Shown here in pieces: positions 51,750-59,953 of a DNA stretch of 64,000 nucleotides; position 1 is the first letter of the stretch, and each line of letters starts with the position of its first letter. Made by a program: the position numbers and the translations under genes. The notes under the pieces are model-generated. The model was not told where the DNA came from. It saw only the letters and a program-made list of their open reading frames with translations, and did no database searches. Source of the DNA: Pseudomonas mandelii (lineage in GTDB: Bacteria; Pseudomonadota; Gammaproteobacteria; Pseudomonadales; Pseudomonadaceae); NCBI RefSeq assembly GCF_006438925.1, contig NZ_RCZA01000017.1, forward strand, positions 38,524 through 102,523. Direction: 5' to 3'.

Positions 51750-52486
51750 GAGGGCGCCCCGAGGACTTCCACCGGCAGCGAAAACACATAGCCTTCGCTG
51801 CGCACGGTTTTGATGTAGGCCGGTTCGCGGGCATCGTCCAGCAAGCGCTGGCGCAAGCGGCTGACCAGCAAGTCGATGGAACGGTCGAACAGGTCGGCAT
51901 CGCGGCCTTGGGTCAGGTTCAGCAATTGATCGCGATTGAGCACACGCTGAGGATGATCGAGGAACACCCGCAGCAACCGATATTCCGCGCCACTGAGCGC
52001 GACCATCGTGCCGTCCTCATCGAGCAGGTGCCGGGCCGAGGTGTCCAGGCGCCAGCGCCCGAAGGCCAGCAGGCGACCGCTTTCGGTGACCACCAGGTTG
52101 GGTGGCAGCATCCGGGTGCGGCGCAGCACGGCGTTGATTCGGGCGAGCAGTTCACGGGCGGCGAACGGCTTGACCAGGTAATCGTCGGCGCCCATCTCCA
52201 GGCCGATGATGCGGTCGGTTTCATCGTTGCGCGCGGTGAGCATCAGCACCGGCGTGGCCTTGTGTTTGCCGGCGCGCAACTCACGGCACAGCATCAGTCC
52301 ATCGTCGCCCGGCATCATGATGTCAAGCACGATCAGGTCCACCGGCGTGGATTCCAGGAAGGTGCGCATTTGTCGTCCATCCGCCACGACGGTGGTGCGC
52401 AGGCCGTTTTTCTTGAGGTAGTTGCCTACCAGTTCCCGGATCTCGCGGTCATCGTCCACGATGAGAATGTGATCGACGTGTTCCAT
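51746..52486 (-). CDS. OmpR-family response regulator
   Basis: A 246-residue regulator: receiver domain with ILIVDDDREIRELV, phosphoacceptor Asp in DLIVLDIMMPGDDGLML and Lys in DDYLVKPFAARELL; winged helix with LSGAEYRLLRVFLDHPQRVL and DRSIDLLVSRLRQRLLDD, then YIKTVRSEGYVF. ATG at 52486 is chosen since it starts the receiver (MEHVDHILIVDD); the open frame extends 40 residues upstream without similarity. It is coupled to the kinase gene, and divergent from the small DUF2790 gene, which lies on the other side of the GTATC-rich gap. Confidence 0.93.
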   Translation of the reverse strand: MEHVDHILIVDDDREIRELVGNYLKKNGLRTTVVADGRQMRTFLESTPVDLIVLDIMMPGDDGLMLCRELRAGKHKATPVLMLTARNDETDRIIGLEMGADDYLVKPFAARELLARINAVLRRTRMLPPNLVVTESGRLLAFGRWRLDTSARHLLDEDGTMVALSGAEYRLLRVFLDHPQRVLNRDQLLNLTQGRDADLFDRSIDLLVSRLRQRLLDDAREPAYIKTVRSEGYVFSLPVEVLGAPS

Positions 52487-52568
52487 TTGGCCAGGCCTCT
52501 GTAGATGGGGGATGTCGCGCAGTCTATCGAGCCTTGGCCCGCTCGCCCGCAGTCCTTTGTATTGCAGT

Positions 52569-52701
52569 GTATCTGGCCTGTCGGCGGATACACGTGGACG
52601 CAAAAACACCCATTTTCAGGGCTTTTGTATCGCTCTGTATCCCGGCCCGGTTCTGATACGTACCGATTTACACGCGCCTGTTCCCGACACAGTCGAGATA
52701 C
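52569..52701. promoter_or_regulatory. GTATC/GATAC cluster between the two-component genes and DUF2790 gene
   Basis: Five-base words GTATC or GATAC appear at 52569, 52587, 52627, 52637, 52655 and 52697. The pair at 52627 and 52637 is spaced exactly 10 bp, the usual pitch for OmpR-family dimers. The 305-bp gap is otherwise without genes. Role as regulator sites is inference. Confidence 0.4.
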
Positions 52702-52791
52702 CTCGCGGGCTTCTAATAGGTTCCATCGAGGCAAATCAAACCGCCTCGGCCCAATCAACGATTGACCTATTGAAGCCTTGAGGAAACCACC

Positions 52792-53055
52792 ATGAACACC
52801 AAAGCCGTCTACGCCGCTTGCCTGTTTGCCGCCCTGAACATCTGCACCTTGTCGGCCCGCGCCGAAGCCGATGTCACCGCTAAAACCTACACCTACGGCA
52901 CAAACCTGGACATCAAGAAAGTGGTGTCGCTGAAACAGGACGCCTCGACTTCCTGTGGGGTTGTGGATGCCCAGCTGACTTACCTGGATTCCCATAACAA
53001 AACCCAGGTTCTGGACTATCGCAAATTGGCTGATGGCTGCAACTCGGACAACTGA
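52792..53055 (+). CDS. Exported DUF2790 protein
   Basis: An 87-residue protein with signal peptide MNTKAVYAACLFAALNICTL...ARAEA. The mature part has the DUF2790 pattern: YTYGTNLDIKKVVSL, then STSCGVVDAQLTYLDSHNKT and VLDYRKLADGC, including two conserved Cys that likely pair in the periplasm. GAGGAAACC precedes the ATG. It is the first of two small secreted proteins ahead of the DipZ gene, a likely disulfide-related context. No biochemical role is known. Confidence 0.9.
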   Translation: MNTKAVYAACLFAALNICTLSARAEADVTAKTYTYGTNLDIKKVVSLKQDASTSCGVVDAQLTYLDSHNKTQVLDYRKLADGCNSDN

Positions 53056-53103
53056 GTCCTGCGCTGACCCATTGCCCATCCCAATTGAAACAGGAAGCAC
53101 ATC

Positions 53104-53316
53104 ATGAACAACGTAAGCCGCTTTTTGACTGCCATTGCCTTCTCCGCGGCTGGCGCCGCTGCCCATGCCAACGCTGCCGTTGAACAAAAAAGCTGCGGCA
53201 GCGCGACTTGCTTCCAACTGACGCCGGTGGCGGAGAAGGGCGGGAACGCTTTTCTGGCAGAGGATGGTTCGAGCCGTACGCCGCAGGGGCAGCAACTGGA
53301 AAACCAGACGGCCTGA
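53104..53316 (+). CDS. Small exported protein with two Cys, unknown family
   Basis: A 70-residue secreted protein with signal peptide MNNVSRFLTAIAFSAAGAAA followed by HANAAVEQKSCGSATCFQLT. The CGSATC pair may form a disulfide. The rest is short and polar (VAEKGGNAFLAEDGSSRTPQ). CAGGAAGCAC precedes the ATG. It lies 48 bp after DUF2790 and before DipZ; co-expression is likely, with a REP pair between it and DipZ. I do not recognise a family. A substrate or partner of DipZ is a guess. Confidence 0.7.
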   Translation: MNNVSRFLTAIAFSAAGAAAHANAAVEQKSCGSATCFQLTPVAEKGGNAFLAEDGSSRTPQGQQLENQTA

Positions 53317-53351
53317 GGCCTGACACTGTTTCTGTGAACACCACAGTTCCA

Positions 53352-53443
53352 ATGTGGGAGTGAGCCTGCTCGCGAAAGCGGGGTGTCAGTCAACGAAAAT
53401 GTTGAATGTGATGGCCTCTTCGCGAGCAGGCTCGCTCCCACAG
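53352..53443. repeat. REP pair
   Basis: TGTGGGAGTGAGCCTGCTCG at the left, GCGAGCAGGCTCGCTCCCAC at the right, ahead of the DipZ gene. Confidence 0.9.
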
Positions 53444-53487
53444 GGATGTGTGGTGTGTCGCCCTTTCTATATTCAAAGGTGATCCCC

Positions 53488-54699
53488 ATGTTTCTCATCG
53501 CTTTCCTGGGCGGCATATTGACCGTCCTCAGCCCTTGCATCCTCCCGGTCGTGCCATTCCTGTTCGCCGGTGTTAAACGTACACGTTCCTCGATCCTGCT
53601 CACCCTCGGCGGCATGGTCCTGACCTTCGCCCTGATCTCCAGCCTGGCCGTGGTCAGCAGCGAGTGGGTGGTACACGCCAACAACACCGGTCGCCACATA
53701 GCGCTGATCGTGATGGTGCTGTTCGCCCTGTCGCTGATTTCCGCCCGTGTCGGTGACTGGCTGGCCCGTCCCTTCGTGGCGCTGGGCAACCGCCTCGATC
53801 CGGACACTCGCAAAATGTCCGGCCCGTTGAGTTCGGTCATGATCGGCGTTGCTACCGGTCTGCTTTGGGCACCGTGCGCCGGGCCGATCCTCGGGGTCAT
53901 CCTCACGGGCGCCATGCTGCAAGGCGCAAACGCTCAAACCAGCCTGTTGCTGGTGGCGTACGGCCTGGGCAGCGCATTGTCCCTGGGCACTTTGATCTTC
54001 GCCGGTCGCGGCCTGGTCAATCGCTTGAAGTCGTCGATTCCGGTCACCGGTTGGCTGCGTCGTGGCACGGGTGTTGCGGTGCTGGCGGCTGCGGCGGTGA
54101 TTTCCACCGGCGTCGACAAAACACTGCTGGCTGGCACTTCGTCCGAAGGCGTCAGCAGCATTGAGAAGGGGGTGTTGGAAACCGTACCGAAAGTCGTCGA
54201 TTACTTCGTCAGCAAGGTCAACGCAGACGCGTCCATGGACAACGCCAAAGGCGCCATGCCGTCCATTGCCGGCGCAGTGCAATGGCTTAACTCGCCAGCC
54301 CTGACCAACGAGTCCCTGAAAGGCAAAGTGGTGCTGGTGGACTTCTGGACCTTCGACTGCATCAACTGCCAGCACACCTTGCCCTACGTGAAGGATTGGG
54401 CGAAGAAATACGAGAAGGATGGCCTGGTGGTGATCGGCGTGCACACGCCTGAGTACGGTTTCGAGCGCATCATCGACAACGTCAAGGATCAGGTGAAAAA
54501 GCTCGGCATTACCTACCCGGTGGCGATCGACAACAACTATGCGATCTGGCGTAATTTCGACAACCAGTACTGGCCGGCTCACTACTTGATCGATGCCAAG
54601 GGGCAGGTGCGTTACACCCACTTTGGTGAAGGCAGCTACGAGACTCAGGAGAAAGTGATCCAGCAGTTGCTGGAAGAGGCTAAAGCACCCGCTGCGTAA
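53488..54699 (+). CDS. dipZ: DipZ-type CcdA/thioredoxin fusion (thiol-disulfide transporter)
   Basis: A 403-residue fusion. N-terminal CcdA/DsbD-beta-like membrane domain (residues 1 to about 240) with the paired Cys in ILTVLSPCILPVVPFLF and GLLWAPCAGPILGVILTGAM. C-terminal periplasmic thioredoxin-like domain with VLVDFWTFDCINCQHTLPYV (CINC in place of CGPC), then GVHTPEYGFERII. Reducing power from the cytoplasm would be moved to periplasmic targets. The ATG at 53488 follows AAAGGTG and begins the first membrane helix. It closes the plus-strand run next to the two-component genes. A DUF family partner with Cys pairs lies just upstream. Confidence 0.92.
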   Translation: MFLIAFLGGILTVLSPCILPVVPFLFAGVKRTRSSILLTLGGMVLTFALISSLAVVSSEWVVHANNTGRHIALIVMVLFALSLISARVGDWLARPFVALGNRLDPDTRKMSGPLSSVMIGVATGLLWAPCAGPILGVILTGAMLQGANAQTSLLLVAYGLGSALSLGTLIFAGRGLVNRLKSSIPVTGWLRRGTGVAVLAAAAVISTGVDKTLLAGTSSEGVSSIEKGVLETVPKVVDYFVSKVNADASMDNAKGAMPSIAGAVQWLNSPALTNESLKGKVVLVDFWTFDCINCQHTLPYVKDWAKKYEKDGLVVIGVHTPEYGFERIIDNVKDQVKKLGITYPVAIDNNYAIWRNFDNQYWPAHYLIDAKGQVRYTHFGEGSYETQEKVIQQLLEEAKAPAA

Positions 54700-54708
54700 T
54701 GCTTCAAA

Positions 54709-55701
54709 TCAATGGCTCACAGGCTGCACGCGGTGGGCCATTGGTTTTTTCTCCTGACTGCGTCGCCACGCCGCTGGCGGCGCTCCATACTCTCGGCGAA
54801 AGGCCCGACTGAACGCCGTGTCGGTCTGGTAGCCCACCTCTTCGGCAATCCGCATCAACGAGCTGTTACTGCTGCGTAACAGGTTAGCCGCCAGCAACAT
54901 GCGCCATTGCGTCAGGTATTGCATCGGCGAACTCCCCACCAGTTGCTGGAAGCGCTCCGCCAACACCGATCTTGACGTGCCGGCAGTGCGCGCCAGTTCA
55001 TCCAGCGTCCAGGCGTGACACGGTTTTTTGTGCAACGCGTTGAGGGCGGCGCCGACAATCCGGTCGCCCACACCCGCCAGCCAACCGGTGCGGCCTTCGC
55101 CCTGTTCGTGCATGTACAGGCGCAGCACCTCGATGAACAACACCTCGGCCAGTTTCGCCAGCACACCTTCGCCGCCGGGGCGGGGCGAGCGCGCTTCGGC
55201 CAGCGCATAACGGACCGACGATTCCAGCCAGATACCGGCATTCGAGCCGCGCACATTGACCCGGACCACCGCCGGCAACCCGGTCAGCAACATGCCGGCC
55301 AGACGGGTATCGCAGGCCAGATAGCCGCACACCAGACGCGTCACCGCGCCGCCACCGCCATAGCTCAATTGCCGTGGACGGCGCGCCAGCATCACGTCCA
55401 GCCGTGCACCGGTGGCAGGCGCGAGCCCAGGTTGTGAGCTCATGCGATGGGCATCTCCCTGAGGGAAAACCACCACATCGCCGGCCGTCAGCAGGAGCGG
55501 GGGATCATCACCCTGTTCGACATAACATTCGCCTTCGGTGATCAAGTGGAAGATCACCACGCGTTCGGCGCCGGGTTCCAGAAACGGCGCCGCCGTGTCG
55601 GCGCTCGGCGATTGGTAGCACCAGGGTGCAGTAAACCTGGCATTGATGAAAATCGCGCCGACCAGGCGGACGACGCGCAGCGTCTGTGACAAGGCATCCA
55701 T
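54709..55701 (-). CDS. AraC-family regulator with cupin sensor
   Basis: A 330-residue AraC regulator: cupin-type sensory domain (RVVIFHLITEGECYVEQGDD, LLLTAGDVVVFPQGDAHRM) and a C-terminal double helix-turn-helix (WTLDELARTAGTSRSVLAER, LMRIAEEVGYQTDTAFSRAF, then REYGAPPAAWRRS). This is the AraC_binding_2-like arrangement. ATG at 55701 is selected; a longer frame upstream has no similarity. The divergent DUF4242/methyltransferase operon is the likely target. Confidence 0.88.
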   Translation of the reverse strand: MDALSQTLRVVRLVGAIFINARFTAPWCYQSPSADTAAPFLEPGAERVVIFHLITEGECYVEQGDDPPLLLTAGDVVVFPQGDAHRMSSQPGLAPATGARLDVMLARRPRQLSYGGGGAVTRLVCGYLACDTRLAGMLLTGLPAVVRVNVRGSNAGIWLESSVRYALAEARSPRPGGEGVLAKLAEVLFIEVLRLYMHEQGEGRTGWLAGVGDRIVGAALNALHKKPCHAWTLDELARTAGTSRSVLAERFQQLVGSSPMQYLTQWRMLLAANLLRSSNSSLMRIAEEVGYQTDTAFSRAFRREYGAPPAAWRRSQEKKPMAHRVQPVSH

Positions 55702-55884
55702 GGTGGTTTTCCCGTGTTGGCGGGGCGGCTTTTGATTGTGACCCTGTCGCCGCGTAACGCGAAATCTCCGGACGATCGGACAGGGTTGGCCGACGATCGG
55801 GCAGGACGCCAGCGTTGCCCGGCGCGATAGTTGGCACACAGGGTCTGCCGACCCTGTCATCAATAACAAGAATGAGAGGTTGCC

Positions 55885-56154
55885 ATGCCTAAGTTCGTTA
55901 TAGAACGCGAGATTCCGGGTGCTGGAACACTGTCAGAAAGGGATTTGAAAGCGGCTTCGCAAAAGTCCTGCAGGACGTTGCGCGACTTGCCAGAAGTGCA
56001 GTGGCAGCAGAGTTATGTCACCGGTGACAAGCTCTACTGCGTGTACATCGCGCCCAACGAAGAGTCGATCAAGGAACACGCCAGGCAGAGCGGTTTCCCG
56101 GCCAACCGCATTTCCCAGGTCACGGCCATCATCGATCCCACCACGGCCGAGTAA
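55885..56154 (+). CDS. DUF4242 (SCO4226-like) small protein
   Basis: An 89-residue ferredoxin-fold protein: MPKFVIEREIPGAGTLSERD, then SQKSCRTLRDLPEVQWQQSY, VTGDKLYCVYIAPNEESIKE and FPANRISQVTAIIDPTTAE. The family includes a nickel-binding structure, but the metal role here is inference. GAGAGGTTGCC precedes the ATG. It is followed 37 bp later by the methyltransferase gene on the same strand. Confidence 0.87.
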   Translation: MPKFVIEREIPGAGTLSERDLKAASQKSCRTLRDLPEVQWQQSYVTGDKLYCVYIAPNEESIKEHARQSGFPANRISQVTAIIDPTTAE

Positions 56155-56191
56155 GCCGGGTTGCGTTCCAACCCGCAACGGAGCGGAATTC

Positions 56192-57007
56192 ATGAGTACA
56201 CCCATTGATCTTTCTGCCTTGAAAAACCGTCAGATGGCCTCTTGGGCCAGCGGCGACTATGCCGTGATCGGCACCACCTTGCAGATCGTCGGCGAGCAAC
56301 TGGCCGAGGCCTGCGACCTGCTTTGCGATGAACGCGTGCTCGACGTGGCCGCCGGCAACGGTAACGCGACGCTCGCTGCCGCGCGCCGTGGTTGCCATGT
56401 CACGTCGACCGACTACGTGGCCACGCTGCTGGAACGCGGCGAAGACCGGGCCAGGGCGGAACGCCTGGAAGTCACGTTTCAAGTGGCTGACGCTGAAGCC
56501 TTGCCGTTCGAGGATGCCAGCTTCGATGCCGTGCTTTCGACCTTCGGGGTGATGTTTACGCCGGACCAACCCAAGGCCGCCGCGGAGCTGGCGCGGGTCT
56601 GTCGCCCCGGAGGGCGGATCGGCCTGGCCAACTGGACGCCCGAAGGGTTTGTCGGCCAGATGTTCAAGACCCTCGGTCGCCACCTGCCGCCGCCACCGCC
56701 GGGGGCACAACCGCCTTCGAACTGGGGCACCGAAGCCTGGCTGCACACGCAGTTCGACGAACGTGACTTTCTGCTCCAGGTGACGCGCAAGACCTTCAAC
56801 TTCCGTTACCGCTCGGCCGCGCACTTCATCGACACGTTCCGCACCTGGTACGGCCCGGTCCACAAAGCCTTCGCGGCACTGCCTCCTGAAGGCGCCAAAG
56901 CGCTGGAAAACGACATGACCGAACTGATCAACCGCATGAACAGAGCGGGAGAGAAATCGATGGTGGTGCCGAGTGAATACCTGGAGGTGGTGATCACCCT
57001 GCGTTGA
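56192..57007 (+). CDS. Class I SAM-dependent methyltransferase
   Basis: A 271-residue methyltransferase of the UbiE/Coq5-like fold. Motif I is RVLDVAAGNGNATLAAARRG, the acidic loop VTSTDYVATLLERG, and FQVADAEALPFEDASFDAVL with RVCRPGGRIGLANWTPEGF follow. ATG at 56192 behind GGAGCGG is preferred. Small molecule substrate unknown. It is in an operon with the DUF4242 gene and divergent from the AraC regulator. Confidence 0.88.
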   Translation: MSTPIDLSALKNRQMASWASGDYAVIGTTLQIVGEQLAEACDLLCDERVLDVAAGNGNATLAAARRGCHVTSTDYVATLLERGEDRARAERLEVTFQVADAEALPFEDASFDAVLSTFGVMFTPDQPKAAAELARVCRPGGRIGLANWTPEGFVGQMFKTLGRHLPPPPPGAQPPSNWGTEAWLHTQFDERDFLLQVTRKTFNFRYRSAAHFIDTFRTWYGPVHKAFAALPPEGAKALENDMTELINRMNRAGEKSMVVPSEYLEVVITLR

Positions 57008-57025
57008 ACTGCCAACACAACCCCC

Positions 57026-57117
57026 CTGTGGGAGCGAGCCTGCTCGCGAAGGCGGTCGTTCACTCAACATCAATGTTGAATGTAATGGCCTCTTCGCGAG
57101 CAGGCTCGCTCCCACAT
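57026..57117. repeat. REP pair
   Basis: CTGTGGGAGCGAGCCTGCTC at the left and GCGAGCAGGCTCGCTCCCAC at the right, between convergent methyltransferase and Usp genes. Confidence 0.9.
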
Positions 57118-57142
57118 TGGATAGTGGTGTCTAAGAGAGTAA

Positions 57143-58069
57143 TCACTCATCCAGCCGCTCGGTGTACACCACCCAAACGCTGCACGGCATTTTGTACAGC
57201 AGATGCTCAACCGTACTGCCGATCAGCCGGCCCATGCCGCGATGGCCTATCCGGCCCATGACAATCACGTCAACGTCATAGGCATCGGTATAGCGGGTGA
57301 GGACCTTGGCCGGGTTGCCCATGATCATGTGCCGCTGCTCCGGCGCGATGCCGTTGCGCTCGGCCAGGTCGTTGAAGGCATCCTCCTGGTAATCGAATAC
57401 GGTCTTGGCCTTGCCCGATGAGAAGAACGCCGAACCGTTGTCGAAGCCGAATTCGTCGGCGCTGATGGATGAAAGGTCATAGGCGTAGACCACATCGAGC
57501 TCGGCATTACAGGCGCTCGCCAGTTTCGCCGCCTCGTGAAGGATCCGGTCGTTGAAGGTTTTGTAATGGTCATCGCGATGAAAGGGGTCCACCGCCGCGA
57601 CGATCTTTCGCGGCAAGGCGTGCATGGCATGGCTGACGAAATGCAGCGGCACCGGGCATTCGCGCAACAAGTGCACATCGAGCGGGGTAAACATCAGCCG
57701 CGACAGCAGCGATTCGTGCTCCAGCGCCTTGATCAGCACATCCATCGGCTGCTCTTTGAGGTGAATCAGGATTTCCTCCAATGGGCGTTCTACCCAGGCC
57801 ACTTCGGTGGTGACGTGGACCCCGATCTTGCGCAAGGGGCGGGCCTGTTCCTCAAGCCATTGGCGGTGGCGCTCGACGTAGCCCACGCGCATCTGTTCCA
57901 GGGCCTTTTCGTTGACCAGACTGGCGGTCGCCAGGCCTTCAAGGTAATCGAAGGCGACGATGTGCAGCGCGGCGTCTTCGGCCTTGGCCAGCGCAGCGGC
58001 CCTGTCGAAAGCGGGGCTGTGTTCCATCAGCGGTGATGCAACCAGCATGAAGCGGGATTGACCAGACAT
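57143..58069 (-). CDS. Double universal stress protein (tandem Usp)
   Basis: A 308-residue protein with two Usp domains. The first (residues 1 to about 150) opens MLVASPLMEHSPAFDRAAAL. The second contains KIVAAVDPFHRDDHYKTFND and ends with the ATP-binding block VDVIVMGRIGHRGMGRLIGS, then TVEHLLYKMPCSVWVVY (G-x2-G-x9-G-(S/T)). Role in stress tolerance under starvation or anoxia is expected. ATG at 58069 follows GGAGGTTCG. Appears monocistronic. Confidence 0.92.
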   Translation of the reverse strand: MSGQSRFMLVASPLMEHSPAFDRAAALAKAEDAALHIVAFDYLEGLATASLVNEKALEQMRVGYVERHRQWLEEQARPLRKIGVHVTTEVAWVERPLEEILIHLKEQPMDVLIKALEHESLLSRLMFTPLDVHLLRECPVPLHFVSHAMHALPRKIVAAVDPFHRDDHYKTFNDRILHEAAKLASACNAELDVVYAYDLSSISADEFGFDNGSAFFSSGKAKTVFDYQEDAFNDLAERNGIAPEQRHMIMGNPAKVLTRYTDAYDVDVIVMGRIGHRGMGRLIGSTVEHLLYKMPCSVWVVYTERLDE

Positions 58070-58165
58070 GACGAACCTCCCGTGGATTAGCCGCCCGACG
58101 TGCGGCTCGTGCGACGTACATCCAGTCTCTAAGTATTGACCATGATCAACCTCCCGTCCGCAAAC

Positions 58166-58325
58166 CGGGAGCAGGCTGAGGTTCGTACGGGTGCCGGATG
58201 CGTTGGCGAACCTGTGCCCGATCCCCGATGGACTCAGCGACAAACAGGTGCTGATGTGCCCCGAACATCATGTGCTCCGGGTTTTCCGGGGCGGAACGCG
58301 GGGAGGTCAAGATTGGCGATATTGC
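58166..58325 (+). pseudogene. Decayed zinc-dependent alcohol dehydrogenase fragment
   Basis: Three frames together give QAEV, then RVPDALANLCPIPDGLSDKQ with VLM, then PNIMCSGFSGAERGEVKIGD. These are consecutive blocks of a medium-chain Zn alcohol dehydrogenase (the PDGLSDKQVLM and TGFSGAE regions before the Rossmann glycines). A shift of frame occurs near 58182 and another at the C-run at 58259-58262. Neither the N-terminal zinc site nor the coenzyme domain is present. The remaining bases up to 58390 give no recognised protein. Confidence 0.6.
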
Positions 58326-58393
58326 CGAGTTGGCCGCGCGCGAGGATATCCAGAACTATTACTTGGGGCCGTGGGGTAGGGCATTGTTGAACA

Positions 58394-58876
58394 CTAGCTG
58401 CACATGACGCTAACGGCCTTCGCGGCGCGTTGCAGTTCTTGTTTGACGTCGACCGGTATCCGCTGTTTCACCAGTCGTTGCTCGAGGAATGTCTGATCGC
58501 CTCGGGTATCAACCTGAGCGTCAATAGCCGCATCCTCTGCTTCTATGGTGGCAGCATGAGCCTCTATGACCGAGTCGACCTCAGCGTCGCTCTTGGCGGC
58601 GTCGAGCGCACCAATGAGTGTCGCCACTTCGTGTTCTTCAGCCTTGCCATAGTCTTCTACAGACAGTCCGGCAGCCAACGCCCGCGCCCGGATTTCCACG
58701 CCTTTCAGCGTCTGCTTGGCCTGCCCGCACAGCATCTCGTGTTTTTGGCTTTCGACGGTTTTCCACTGGAAAAATCCATACGTCATCGTGCCGATAATCG
58801 CTACGGTGATACCACCGATCAGGATCCGTTTCATGGCTACAGTCGTGAGTCCGGGGGTTGAGAGTTCGGTGGGCAT
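58394..58876 (-). CDS. Small membrane-anchored hypothetical protein
   Basis: A 160-residue protein with one N-terminal helix (ILIGGITVAIIGTMTYGFFQ) followed by a soluble, mostly helical, Ala- and Glu-rich region (HEVATLIGALDAAKSDAEVD, IEAHAATIEAEDAAIDAQVD) and two isolated Cys (MLCGQ and SVMCS). ATG at 58876 or at 58834 (MKRILIGG) are both feasible. It is probably an inner-membrane protein facing the periplasm. No family recognised. The next gene upstream of it on the minus strand is the kinase, with a gap of about 100 bp. Confidence 0.6.
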   Translation of the reverse strand: MPTELSTPGLTTVAMKRILIGGITVAIIGTMTYGFFQWKTVESQKHEMLCGQAKQTLKGVEIRARALAAGLSVEDYGKAEEHEVATLIGALDAAKSDAEVDSVIEAHAATIEAEDAAIDAQVDTRGDQTFLEQRLVKQRIPVDVKQELQRAAKAVSVMCS

Positions 58877-58982
58877 CGCTTCGTTCTCTATCAGGAAATG
58901 AAAGCGTAGCACCGGAACCCGGTCCAGCCCCGTCCAATGTCAATGCAAATTACAGTAGTAAAGGAGCTGCGTGTCTTCAAGA

Positions 58983-59882
58983 TTATGGCGCATTAAGTAA
59001 CCCTTCAACATCGACCAACGTCGGAGCATGGGCCCCGGCATGGCGGCAGGAGAGGGATGCGCAGGCTGATGAAAATCGCAAGCGATCCGCCAAGTCGGTC
59101 ATTCCGAGCAACTCCGATGCCAGCCAGCCGGCCATGCAAGCGTCTCCTGCACCTACGGTATCTGCGACGTCTACGGCGATAGCCGGCTGCTCGTACCGCC
59201 TGTCGGGGGTATAGAGAACCATGCCGTGTTCACCTCGGGTAAACAGGATTTCAGCCACTGGATTCAGTGCGCGAAGCTCGTCCAATGCCTGGTGTTCGGT
59301 CAGCCCCGGATAAATGTGCCGAAGGTCTTCGTCGGAAAGTTTAATCATGTCGGCCAGGGCGGTCATCGTCGGGAACGTCTGCTGCCGATAACGGCTGTCC
59401 ATCAAATTACGCCAGTTCGGGTCATAGCTAATCCGTTTGCCCACTCCTTTGGCCAACTGAGCGATTTTTACCAATCTGTCTCCAATCGGCTGACGAGCCA
59501 GGCTGATACAGCTGAAATGGCACACCTGGGCATGGTCAATCCATCCATCTGGCATCAGACCCGGGTCGAAAAACTGATCGGCATCTCCAGCAAAAAAATA
59601 TCGTGGAGGACGGCTCGATGGAACGATGGCCACCAACGGATCTCGGTCTACTCGTTGGATAAATCGCCCGTCCAGACCTGCCGCCTCTGACTGCCTGGCG
59701 ATCTCGTCGCCCAGGGAGTCCGTGCTGATAGAGCCTGCGAAGGCGCTGCTGATGCCCAAGCGACTCAGCGCTCGTGCAACGTTCCAGGGCGCGCCGCCTG
59801 GATAGCCTTTCCATTGTCCGGGGATGCCTTGGACAAGGTCGGTCAGGGCTTCGCCAAATACGACTGCGCGAGGCAATACCAT
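58983..59882 (-). CDS. PfkB-family carbohydrate kinase (fructokinase, mtlZ-like)
   Basis: A 299-residue ribokinase-fold kinase. The N-terminal glycine pair lies in VVFGEALTDLVQGIPGQWKG then YPGGAPWNVARALSRLG; the C-terminal signature with the base Asp is VDVADTVGAGDACMAGWLAS (DTVGAGD). Internal SRPPRYFFAGDADQ and RISYDPNWRNLM are fructokinase-like. Two ATGs overlap the GAGGAAATGACC site; 59882 is better spaced than 59888. It shares strand and context with the polyol regulator at 59954, so it is probably the kinase for the fructose made from mannitol. Confidence 0.85.
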   Translation of the reverse strand: MVLPRAVVFGEALTDLVQGIPGQWKGYPGGAPWNVARALSRLGISSAFAGSISTDSLGDEIARQSEAAGLDGRFIQRVDRDPLVAIVPSSRPPRYFFAGDADQFFDPGLMPDGWIDHAQVCHFSCISLARQPIGDRLVKIAQLAKGVGKRISYDPNWRNLMDSRYRQQTFPTMTALADMIKLSDEDLRHIYPGLTEHQALDELRALNPVAEILFTRGEHGMVLYTPDRRYEQPAIAVDVADTVGAGDACMAGWLASELLGMTDLADRLRFSSACASLSCRHAGAHAPTLVDVEGLLNAP

Positions 59883-59953
59883 GGTCATTTCCTCAATATT
59901 TCTCAGAGCGATTACTGCTGGCTGATCAGAGTCGACCGCCGGGTATCACTCAC

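Noticed and set aside
53473..54621. A 382-codon minus-strand frame
   Set aside because: It is antisense to the DipZ gene, which has both Cys pairs and a thioredoxin motif.
58326..58390. Possible recombinase fragment (KIAELAAREDIQ-like helix) after the dehydrogenase remnant
   Set aside because: Only about 20 residues, too short to support a family.
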